Source: Elephas maximus indicus (lineage: Eukaryota; Chordata; Mammalia; Proboscidea; Elephantidae). From it: a stretch of DNA of 64,000 bases. Below are positions 24,329 through 36,300 of this stretch, piece by piece. The first letter of the stretch is position 1. Each line of letters begins with the position of its first letter. Made by a program: the position numbers and the translations under genes. The stretch lies in the NCBI RefSeq assembly GCF_024166365.1, contig NC_064830.1, positions 94,356,968 to 94,420,967 of the forward strand, read 5' to 3'. Under the pieces are notes generated by a model. It searched no databases. It was not told where the DNA came from and saw only the letters and a list, made by a program, of their open reading frames with translations.

Positions 24329-27300
24329 GTAAGTGCTGTTTTCTTTTTGTTTTTCCAATAATGTGTTTGCCGTGGACAGTGTCCTCCAAGCATTATTTCT
24401 GACTTATTAACAAACTTATTTGGGGAAATGAATAACTTTAGAAAACCGTTAGACTCATTCAGCATAACTCAAAATGCTGACCGTAACGTGATTTGGAAAA
24501 CATCCCAGATTAAATCTAGAAGGGAGATTCCTGGAAAACTTGTGTTCTGCGTCCTCTTATGATTGTTTACAGTGAAATATTTTAACAAACAGAAATTTTC
24601 GTGAACACCCATGTCCCCACCTGTCTTAGTCATCTAGTGCTGCTGTAACAGAAATACCACAAGTGGGTGCCTTTAATAAAGAGAAAATTATTCTCTCATA
24701 GTCAGTAGGATACAAGTCCAAATTCAGGGCGTTGACTTCAGGGGAAGGCTTTCTCTCTCTGTTAGCTCTGGAGGAAGGTCCTCGTCCTTAATCTTCCCCT
24801 GGTCGAGTAGCTTCTCAGGAACAGGGGCCCTGTATCCAAAGGACACACTCTGCTCCTGGTGCTGCTTTCTTGGTGGTATGAGGTCCCCAACTCTCTGCTT
24901 GCTTTTCTTTCCTTTTATCTCTTGAGAGATAAAAGGTGGTGCAGGCCACACTCCAGGGAAACCCCCTTTACATTGGATCAGGGAGGTGACCTGAGTAAGG
25001 GTGGTGTTACAATCTCACCCTAATCCTCTTAAAATAAAATTATAATCACAAAATGGAGGACAACCATACAATACTGGGAATCATGGCCTAACCAAGTTGA
25101 TACACACACATTTTGGGGGGACATAATTCAATCCATGACAGGGCACTTAGGTTGTTTCCATCTTTATGCAATTGTGAATAATGCTGCAATGAACCTAGGT
25201 GTGTATATTAGATAATGTATTGTTAAAAACTAGGCCCCTGCATTTTCTTCTAAGGATTTTGTGGTTTTAGTTTGCACTAAAGACTAAGAATGAGGTCCTT
25301 CACCCATCTGGAATTTTTCCTTTGTGTGTACGGTACACATCTTAAGTTTTATTTACACAGACAATAACTATCACTTAATTGCCAGGAACATACGTGTTGA
25401 TAATGATCTAAGTATTCTAAGTAGTTTTGTTACATGCTTCTTTGCAAATGCAGTTATGAATGAAATGCTTTTCCTTTTCAGATGTTCGTACCAAACGGGA
25501 GTATGATGAAAGCCATGTGATTACGGCCCGTCGAGTGAAGCAGGTACACCGGTAGGGTTAGGATTAGGGGCGGGCTGGATACCACATAGGAGCATGGGGA
25601 AAAACGGGGGATTTTATCACAGATCTAGGAGGCGGCATTCACTGTCGGGCCCTGTGGGCAGCAGAGGCAGGACTGCTCCCTGTGTATCCACCACGACTAG
25701 CTCCCACACTTCTCACGTACTCCCCTCATGGTCAATAGCTTCATTCAACAAATGTCAGTTTAATTCCTCAATGTGCCAGGCACTGTTCCAGGCCTTAGGG
25801 ATACAATGGAATACAAGATGTCCTTAGTTCATGGTCCCTGCCCTCACAGAACTTCTGTTCTAGTCAGGGAAAGACATTAGACGATAGAGGTATTTCCTAT
25901 CACCCAAAGATGAAAACCCAGTCTTCCCATCCTCTTCCTTCCCTCCTCCCCTTCTTTCCCTTTCCTTTCTGTATTCTTTCCTTCCCATCTCCCTTTCCCC
26001 ATTCCAACAGCTTAAAAAAAAAAAACCAAGCTCTGCACGCAGTCACCACGGGGTGCCTCTGCCTCCTGCAGTAGGGCTCCTGTCTCCATAGCCTTTGCTC
26101 AGGCTCCAGCTCTAACCTCTGCAGTCTTGATCCCATTCTCTGCCTTTGAGGTTCTCTCTTCTGCCCTGGTTTCTTCTCCATCTCTTTGGTCCAGCTCCAT
26201 TTCTTCCCTCTGCTGCCTAAGGGAGGCCACTGCTGTGTCCTTGGCCCCAGTCCTGTCTGTCAGCACACTTTCCTCAGAGATTTCCCCCAGGCTTACAGCT
26301 TCACCTGTCCACATCCAATTAGCTGTGCGGTCAGTTTTACTTCTAAAATATCGCTTGCAAAATTCCCCTCCTCCCTGCTACTGCTGTGCTGTTAAAAAAA
26401 AAAAAAAAATTTTTTTTTTTTTTTACGTATCCCCTTTTTGCTTGTCGTCATATCCCAGGTGCTAGTATAGTCCCTTGCATCCAGCAGATGCTCAGTACAT
26501 ATTTGTTGACTAAGACAAACCAGTGGAAGCTGTTCCTTCTGCCCGGAACGTTTCTCCTAAACCTTGTCCATCTGGCAAATTTCCACTTGTCCTTCAAGTC
26601 TCATTTCAAATGCGCCTGCTCCATGCAGCCTGTCAGGGTCTTCCGGGCTGACTGGGTATTTCTCTTTTCTTGTTTTGAATCTCTGGATTCCAGAACCTGA
26701 ATGCAGGTCCAAAGTAGGTACTCAGTGAATGTTTACTGAGTAAGTGGCTGAATGTCCAGGCACCTGTCCCACTGCCCTCCCACCTGCTTCAGCCTCCGTG
26801 GGCTATTCACATCTTTACCCTTTGCCCACGCTCTTCTCTCCATACCCAGAGCTCCTCCTTTCCTCATGGTCACCTGTCTAAACCCTGCTCGTCCTTCAAG
26901 TGCCCTCTAATTGGCATCTCTTAAAAAAGATTTTATTGTGGCAAAATATATATAATATAAAATTTGCCATTAAAATGGCAAACTTTGTGTCTGCTATGCA
27001 TTTGCCTCCTCTAGATATTTCAGACAAGTGGGATCATACAATATTTATCTTTTTGTGCCTGGCTTATTTCAGCATGATGTTTTCAAGGGTCTTCCATGTG
27101 GTGGCACGGATCAGAGCTTCATTTCTCTTTATGGCTGAGTAATAACCCACTGTGTGTATGTACCACATGTTGTTGGTCCATTCATCTCTTGATGGATACT
27201 TGGGTTGTTTCCACCTTTTGGCTCTTGTGAATAATGCTGCAGTGAGCATTGGTGTATAGGTATCTATTTGAGTCTCTGCTTTCAGTTCTGTTGAGTATAT

Positions 27301-30300
27301 AGCTAGGAGTGGATAAACGGCATCTTCTTGAAGCCTCTCCCAATTGCTTCAGACAAATATAATTTCTCCTCTTTGAATCCCGGAGAACTTCCTTGGTCTG
27401 TACCCCTGTGGTTCTTATCTTACTCTGCCCTGTAGTAGAGTAGGTTAACACTTGTCATATATCCCATCTGCAGGTCCCTCTACGTCAGATAGATGATGTT
27501 ACAAGGGATGGGGTCAGGCTCAGGTTCCCCTGAGTCGTGGGAGCTTATGGGAAGCCATTGTGAAGAAGTGAAGAAGTGGCTGTCACCCAGCCAGGCCTCC
27601 CCTAGAGTTCTGGACCACCCTTTATGATCCTGTGCAGGCTAGCACTGTGAGATCTCGTCACCTCCTTTGCACTAGGTCTCGGTTGTTCCTACCCTTGTAA
27701 TCCACCGTTATGGTGACTCAGCCACTGCTTGATGCTACTACTCACTAATTCCTCTCTACCTCATGGCTTCTGTTTGCTCATTCATTATTAACCATATTTA
27801 TCACATGCCTACAACGTACCAGGCGCTATCAGTGAACAAAAAGGACAAAAATCCCTGCTCTTATAGAGCTTACATTTTAGCTTACAGTCTATCTCGTCAC
27901 ATCTGCTTGCTCATGGCTTCTGCATAATCAAGCCTTCTGCTTACTGCTCTCTTTATGGCTGTTTTTGGATGTGACCCCTACTGCCAACCACTTTTCCCAA
28001 GAGAGAGGATATCATTAGATCGGTTGACCACTGTTGCTCTGATAATGCTCTCATGCAGACCAGCCCCTAGGCCAGCTATTCCTTGATCAGGCACATATCT
28101 CTGGTCCAATCAGCTGTGGTCAGCTTTTCTTAGAAGGGGATATAGGTGGGGAAGATCTTTGAAGTTCAACAGGTTCTCCGGTCTGTTCTCTTAGTGCTTC
28201 CATGCCTTGTGTGTATAGTCAGGGGAAAGAGCATAATCCCACCTCCAAGCTCTTCCCAGGGTTGGTGTGCAGGGAATGTTTGCTGAATGGGACCCATCCA
28301 CCAACAGACCTCTCTTGTGGTTTCCTTAGAAGGGAAAGGAATATCTTATCCCAGAGTCTGTGGACCTGGAGTGTGTGAAATACTGTGTGGTGTATGATAG
28401 CAACACCAGCTCCCTGGAGAGAATCTTAGAAGACAATGACGATGAAAATTCTGACAATCATAATCAAGGTGGGTTTTTAAAATAGCTGCAAAACAAACAA
28501 ACACCCCCCCACCAAAAAGAACCAATTACTGTTGAATTGATTGTGACTCACGGTAACCCCATCTGTGTCAGAGTAGAACTGTGTTCCAGAGGGTTTTCTT
28601 TTTAAAAATAATTTATTTTATTTGTTGTTGTTGAGAGTATACACAGCAAAGCATACAGCAATTCACCAGTTTCTACATGTACAATCTGGTGACATTGATC
28701 ACATTCTTCGAGTTGTGAAACCATTCTCACCCTCCTTTTCTGCGTTGTTCCTCCCCCATTAACATAAATTCACTGCCCCCTAAGGTTCCTATCTAATTTT
28801 TCCAGTTGTTGTTGTCAGTTTGATCCCATATAGATAGATCTTAAACCAAAAACCAAATCCGTTGCTGTCGAGTCGATTCCGACTCATAGCGACCTTATAG
28901 GACAACAGAGTAGAACTGCCCCATAGAGTTTCCAAGGAGCGCCTGGTGGATTTGAACTGCCGACCTTTCGGTTAGCCATAGCAGTTACCCACTGTGCCAC
29001 CAGGGTTTCCACAGATAGATCTTAAAAAAGTATAATGCCCAAGGTAGACATTTTTTTATTGTGCTTTAAGTGAAAGTTTACAAATCAAGTCAGTCCCTCC
29101 TACAAAAATTTATATATACCTTGCTATATAGTCTTAGTTGCTCTCCCCCTAATGAGATAGCACACTCCTTCCCTCCACTCTCTATTTTCCTGTCCATTCG
29201 GCCAGCTTCTGACTCCCTCCGCCCTCTCATCTCCCCTGCAGACAGGAGCTGCCCACATAGTCTCATGTGTCTACTTGATCCAGGGTGCTCACTCATCACC
29301 AGTATCATTTTCTATCCAGTCCAGTCCTCAAGGTAGACACTTTTTACTAGTTAAGCTAAACTATTGTTTGGTTTTAAGAAGATTTCAGGGGATATTTTTG
29401 GTTTACGGTTTAAAGATGATCTCAAGACAATAGCGTACCCTAGGGTTTTCAATGGCTGATTTTTCAGAAGTAGGTTGCCAGGCCTTTCTTCCAAGGCACC
29501 TCTGGGTGGACTCGAACCTCCAACCTTTAGGTTAATAGTTGAGTACATTAATCATTTTCACCACCCAAGGGCTCCGGTAAGAATAATAGCTAAGAGCTAT
29601 TGAACATTTGTTATGTGCCCAGCACCATGCCCAGGACTCTCCCTGGGTCAATTCATGATGTCTACAGAACAATCCGGAGGATGGTAATATCAAGGATTAT
29701 GAAGGAATGGAGATTTTACCCTCCTTGTGAGCTTATGGAAACCTGGTGGCATAGTGGTAAGAGCTATGGCTGCTAGCCAAAACATCAGCAGTTTGAATCC
29801 ACCAGGCGCTCCTTGGAAACCATATGGGGCAGCTCTACTCTGTCCTGTGGGGTCGCTCTGAGCCAGAATTGGTTTGGTTTGGTTTTGTGTAAGCTTATAA
29901 ATTAATCTGCCACAGTTTCATGGATGCTGGCAGAGACATGAGGCTCTTGGGTCAGAGACAAAGGACTTTATTGCCCAGCACGTTGTCAGCATTTCCCTGC
30001 ACTAGTTCCCCAAGCCTCACTTCTCTTCTCAGGGAGGAGAACCCTGAGCTTAGGAAACCTGAATCTTTTATAATAGGCAGAAAGTCTGCCTGCGTTTGGC
30101 TCTGGAGGAAGATACTATCTCTATCTTCCAAGGCTATTTGTTGTCAAATGTCCTAGAAAAGTATTTTCTTTGCAATAAAGGCAGTCAACACCTCTTTTCA
30201 CAGGACGTGTGGAAACAGGAGAGACCCAGAAGAATTGTCTCCTAACAATTAGCATTACGCCTTTTTATAGATGAGGAAACAGCTGCCTGGAGAGGTGAAA

Positions 30301-33300
30301 TGACTCACCCAAGGCCCCACACCTAGTGAATTAGTTACCTAATGCAGCTTAAAACAGCAAACATATATCATCTTATAGTTTCTGTGGGCCTGGGATTCAG
30401 GAGCAACTTAGCTGGGAGGTTGTGGCACAGGGTCTCTCATGAGGTTGTAGTCAAGATGCCAGATGGGGCTCCAGTCATGTGAAGGTTTGACTGGGCTGTG
30501 ATGATCTCCTTCCACCACAGCTCACTCACCTGACTATTATCAGGAGGCCTCAGTTCCTTGCCACACAGACCTTTCCATAAAAACCCAAAAAAGACCTTTC
30601 CATAAAAAAAAAAAAAAAATGGCTTCATGACGAGGCAGCTGGTTTCCCCCAAAACGAGAGATCCAAGAGAGACAGAGAGCAAGAACAAGGGAACACCCCA
30701 GTGTCATTTATGACCTAGTCTCGAAACTTACACACTGTCACTTCTGCCACGTCTATTTACTAGAAGCGAGTCACGAAGTCCAGCTCACCCTTGAGGGGAG
30801 GAGAATTAGACTCCAACTTTTGATAGGACATATTTCTAATCTACCACGCATAGTAAGCGGTGGGGCCAGGATCCAAACCCAGACAGTTTGGCTCTGTGGT
30901 GTCTCCCAAGGCCTGTGTAGTGGTGGTTGAGAGCAGTGCAAAGTCTCTCCGGCGCCAAGGCAGAAGTGTGAAAACGTGGCCAGTTCGAGTTCTGGGCTCT
31001 TCCTGGCATGACTGATCCTCTAAGGCTCTGCTGCGTTCTCTGTTCAGGCCCTAGTTTTGGGTTGACCACCCGTTGTCATCGGCAGGGTGGGGCTCTGCTT
31101 CTGTTGATTGAGTAGCTAATAGGAATTTGACTGGCAGGTGGCTGAGGGCATTCACGTCTATTGTCACTAGGTGGCGCTAGGCTTCCTCCTTTTTAAAAAA
31201 AATCTTTTATTGCGTTTTTGGTGAAAATTTATACAGCAAGTTAGGCTCCCATTTGACACTTTCCACACAAATCGTTCAGTGACGTTAGTTACATTTATCA
31301 CAATGTGTCACCATTCTCTTTAATTGTGTTCTTCCATGTTTAATAAAGCCAATCTTGACTCTCCTTTCGGGGGCCTTTGGTCAGGAAGTTGTCTCTTCTT
31401 AGACCCACGCCATCGGCTCAGGCTGCAATCCTGGGTCTGCAGGAAGTGGTGGCCAATAAAGATGACCCTTTAATGTTCTGTACCGACCTCGTTCTCGCGC
31501 CTAAGGTAGGTATGAGTAGGAAACCACCACAAAACAACACAACAAAAAATCCCCAAAACCACACATCCACACAACTTGCCACTCAAGCCAACTTACTTTG
31601 CTTGTTTAAAATGGTACCTTTCAGGTAAATGCAGTGTCCTTGGGGCAAAGGACCATTTCAAGGTTCTTTTCCCCATCCCCTTTCTCCTTTCCACTGTTAG
31701 CACCCACTTCCCTTACCCTCAAGGAAATCTGGGCATGGGGAAAACCTTCACCACTTTCTAGAAGCAGATGTGAAGTGTTGTCCACCTGTCATCCTTTTCT
31801 GCTGGCCTCCAAATGACGTGTAGCTCAGGTTGTGTGGACTTGGCTGTGGACCTCTATCCTTGCTGTCTCTGTGGTCACGATGTCCACGGTTAGTGTAATT
31901 GGTGAGTGGTTCTCTCCATCCTGGCAGTGCACCGCGATTGCTCATGAGGAACTTCAGCCACAGCCATGTGCCCTCCTGCCCAGGTTGCCCACCTGGCTTC
32001 CACAGGTGTTGCTGATTCCCTGTGCCCTGCGGCGTCTTCCTTCAGTCTCCAGTTTAGGCTAACTACTTCACCATCTCTGCCGGGGGCTCAGAGCTCCTGA
32101 AACGGGTGCAAGCTGTTTCCAGCTTCCCTTCAACTGTTGGGTTTCCACCTCCTCAGTGTCCACTTAAGCTGAAATTTAGGGGGTTGTCAGTGCAGGGTCT
32201 CTTCACTTGTCTTGGTCTCTGAGACTCTCTCTCCGAAATTCCTTTTAGCATACAAAGGGCATTCCCCTTCTTGCATGAGAGAGAGATTTCCCTTATGTGA
32301 AGTCATCCTTCCTCACAACAATGTAGATTACAGACCCCTGAGCTGGGCTCTTGACCCCTAAACTGGGCTCTTGATTTGTGAGGAAAGCTTTGGGAATTCT
32401 GGAATTCCTTTTTTCTTACTCAGCAAAGCCTGATTTTGAAGACTATTGTCTGGCTAAGGATCCAAAATAATTTAACTTAAAGAAAGCTCCCAGCTGAGCA
32501 GTGACCCCCTTGTTCCGGGTGGTGTCAACTTTCCCCCTAAATCAATGGGCACCTCAATTCAAAGTGTGGGAAACCTCATGTCAATGCAGAATTCAGGATT
32601 AATAGGAATAAAAATTAATGAGCTTAATGTTTCAAAAATAATAATAACCCTGTTACATTCTTCCGTTGAAAAACCTCGACCTCCTGACAGTGGATGGTTA
32701 CCATTGTTGAGGTTCATTCCGTTCTAAGAAAGTGGGAGCCTGGCCTTGCTTGAATCTGTTTGTCAGGGTAGCCTGGGCACTGGTGATGTGCTTTTCTCTT
32801 TCCACCAGAATCTCTAATTTTCCCCTGGAAATTGTCCTTCCTCCAGCACTGACCGCCTCATCCCCGCGTGTGGGTAAGGCTCCAGTGGGTCCTGTGACAT
32901 CGATAGGGGAGCAGCTGTCTGGCTTAAAGGCAGCTGGACTGCCTCCCCAACTCCCCCTGGGCCCGGTGACCTACCAGTCGTTATCCAGCCTCTTGCTCAA
33001 GAGAGAGACAGGTGCTGTGAGTCCCAGGCTGAACTCTGGCTTGTGACCAGCCCTCTGGGATGGGCTTGAGCTCAAGCTCCTGCCTTGCCAGCTTCAGGCT
33101 CTCTTCCAGCCTGGCTGCAGACTCTAGAAACTCTTCCTTCAAATGCAGTCTCTTTAGATAGGTCCCAGGCCACTTGTGTCCTGAGCAACCTCTTCTGGAA
33201 TTGGCTTTCTCTCAGAACAAATGTTCAGTGTCAAAGTCAGAGTCTATGCCCGGCCCTGTCTTCCTCTAGCTGGCTCTCCTGAGTTTGCTACACAATATTT

Positions 33301-36300
33301 CTCTTACTGGGTCAGATCTTGCCCGCAGGATATCTTGGTTTAGCCCTAATTATGCAAACTTCCTGTCATATATATCTAATTTGCTGCAGCCCAGTAGCGA
33401 TCAATTAAGGTGTTTAAGATTAAATTGATGTCAAAACCACAATCAGGTACCACTTCACATCTGCCAGTACCAGTTGCCACCAAGTTGAGTTTTGACTCAT
33501 GGTGACCCCGTGTGTATCAGAGTAGAACTATGCTTCACAGGGTTTTCAGTGGCTGATTTTTTGAAGTAGGGTGCTAGGCCTCTCCTTCTGAGGCGTCCCT
33601 GGGTGGGTTTGAATCACCAGCCTTTCAGTTGGCAGCCAGGCACGTTAACCTTTTGCACTGCCTGAGGACTCCTGAGATCCGCTAGGATGGCTGTAGTCAA
33701 AAGACAGAGAGTAGAAAGTGTTGGCAGGGATGCAGAAAAATTGAAACCCTCATACATGGCTGGTGGGAATGTGAAATGGTGCAGCCACTTTGGAAAACAG
33801 TCTGGTAGTTCCCAAAAGATTAACCACAGAGTTACTATGTAACCGAGCAATTTCCCTCCTAGGCACACCCTCAAGAGAATTGAAAACTTACGCCCAGGTA
33901 GAAACGTGTACACCAACGTTTACAGCAGCATATTCGTAATAGCCAAAAGGGAGAAATAACCCAAATGTCTATCAACTGATGAATGAATGGATAAAGAACA
34001 AGTGGTATACCCATACTATAGAGTACTACTCAGCCATAAAAAGGAACACGGTCCTGATACATGCTATAACATGGATGAACCGTGAAGATATTATGCTAAG
34101 TGAAAGCCAGGTACAAGGACCACATATTACATGATTCCATTGATAGGAAATGTCCAGAATTGGCAAGTCCACAGAGACAAAGTAGATTAATGGTTGCCTG
34201 TGGGTGGAAGTCGCTATGAGTCAGGATCCACCAGATGGCAACTGATTTGGTTTTTTTTTTTTTTTTAATGGGTCAGGGGAGAGGGGAGAAGGGAGTGGGA
34301 AGCGACTGGGAGTTTCTTTTTTGAGGTGATGGAAATGTTCTGAAATTAGTGGTGATGGTTGTATATCTGCGAATATACTGAAAAATACTGAATTATACAC
34401 TTTAAATGGGTGAGTTGTATGGTATGTGAAATTTATCTCAATAGAACTGATTATATATAGAAAATATATATATAAATACAAATAAATATAGTGTGTGATG
34501 GAATTGACGGCACTGAGTTTTTTTTTTTAGTTTTTTGGTATACATATACATATTCATATATATATAGTATCTAACAGACCAAAAGAGTTTACACAAAAAA
34601 AAAAGAAAGATTAACTTGGTGCTAAGTTGCTTTTTAAATTTTAATGGTAACACTCATCCCTGTATATATTTGCTTCAGCTTCCTAAAGAAATTGTTTTTC
34701 AGAATAAGGGGGCTGCCCACGCCCAGCTTTAGACAGATGGTGAGCACCCAGGGGACATTTATCTCTTTGGTCTCCATTCTTAGGACCGGTGCTTGGAGCT
34801 GCCATTGAGTGTGGCAGAGTCCTGACCCACCTCACCCACCGCCCCGTCTCCATCCTGAGAGGCGGCTATGAGCTCTTCTCGGCCAGGTATCATTTCTTCA
34901 GGACCCAGAAGGTCATCTGGATGCCCCAGGCAAGGCAGTGTGCTGAGCACGGGCTGCTGTCCTGGTGGGGAGGGTCTCCTGTTCTCACGCAGGCCCAGTC
35001 TCGCTCTGTGTGCTGCTAGTGGCCTCTGCTGTTGGGATTTCTGGGGGCCCTGTTCAGCTTTGCCCTGGCCCTGTCTGTTATTGTGATTCCTTCCAACCCC
35101 TGCCCAGCTTCCCCCATCCATTTGGTCCCCATGCCTCCTGCTCCCCCGCTGCCCACACTCCTTCCCTGGAATTCTGGGAATGACCACAGGGGAGTGTGGT
35201 GGTGGGTACAGAGGCCTAGGCCTACCTCACTCAGCCCCTCCTGGCCCTGCTAGCTCAGCTGCTTCAGCCAGTATCAGGTGAAAGGCAAGTAGGAGTGTCT
35301 GGCGTCGTACATGCCCCCAAACCCAGAGTATACATGCCAGGCTCTCCAAAGGACTTCCTCCTTCCATCCACTCAGATAATAGCACTGCGATTCACCAGCT
35401 TACCAAGTGCACAGCCAGCCTCCCCATCCTGCTGAGCACCCTCCCGGCTACGAGGGTTCTCTAGGAGCAAGCTCACTGGCTTTGCAGTGTAGGGAGGGGT
35501 GATTTCTTCTCTGCAGATGTTACACTGTTGATGACTTACCCTGTCTCTCCATTTAAAGCTTTAGTAAGGTCTAATTGACGTACAATGAACCGTGCGTATT
35601 TAAAATGTATGGTTTATCTATGGCTCCCCTTACCCTTGCCCTCAGTCTTTTTATGTAGATTGGAAGGAAGGAGCTCAGGGTCATGGCTGATGGTAACTGT
35701 CAGAGCTGGGGAACGGGGGTGAGTTCTCGCCTTAGTTGTTTGTAGCTGTCTTTAGAATGTAGGTACCTCATATTTGTCTCTTCCTGCTTTGGGAACCTTT
35801 GCCACCAGTTAAGGTGTGAGAATGAAAGCCCCGCTCCTTGCCTGTTATGAGTTCTGATATATTGTATAGCAGAGGTGTCCCTACTGCTGCCTAAGGAACT
35901 CCCTGTGGAGTGCCAGCATCTGGGCCCTAAGTTTACCCCCCTCTACTTTAGGCAGAGCAGCCGTAACTTCTGCTCTTTTGCATAATGGCATCCTTTGAAT
36001 AAGATTTCACTTTGAACCAAGGGGTTCTGTGATTTAAAAAAAAAAAAAAATTGAGGGACCCCAAGGTTGAGAAGGGAGTGTTGACATGTTATGGGGTTGT
36101 TAACCAGTGTTGTAAAACAATATGTGTATTGTTTAATGAGAAACTACTTTGTTCTATAAACCTTTATCTAAAGTACAATTATTAAAAAAAAAAAAAAAAT
36201 TAAGGTAAATACTTCCCAGTGAGACCGCTGCTAAAGACAGATGGTGGAGAGCCACTGGGTGGTTCTAATCCGAGGGTGGCTGGTCAGGTTGCACGTTAGA

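Larger units (their letters stand above)
25544..28329. other. STYXL1 intron 3 (2.8 kb)
   Basis: Apart from the A/T palindrome and the antisense L1 piece, I see only unassigned sequence, with a pyrimidine-rich stretch at about 25920-26000. Confidence 0.65.
28599..29441 (-). mobile_element. L1-type 3' element nested in the SINE
   Basis: Homologous to 155-1080 (gcaattcaccagtttctaca, cattcttcgagttgtgaaac, tttggttttaagaagatttc). The 9-bp duplication agggttttc at both edges marks insertion into the outer SINE. Confidence 0.75.
28515..29576 (-). mobile_element. Afrotherian SINE interrupted by a nested insertion stack
   Basis: The outer SINE is in two parts, 28515-28598 and 29451-29576, inverted. 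Between them is an L1-type element flanked by agggttttc at 28590-28598 and 29442-29450. That element is itself broken by two further insertions (28846-29013 and 29051-29328). Confidence 0.85.
33425..34445 (+). mobile_element. L1 LINE 3' region, split by a SINE
   Basis: ccacaatcaggtaccacttc on the left resumes after 33673 as ctaggatggctgtagtcaaa, and goes on to tactactcagccataaaaag and atgaaccgtgaagatattat. A short SINE/RTE tail lies inside at 34210-34266. Confidence 0.78.

Noticed and set aside
30540-30620. Direct repeat agacctttccataaaaa before an A-run
   Set aside because: Adjacent short copies of 17 bases next to a homopolymer are most simply explained by local slippage.
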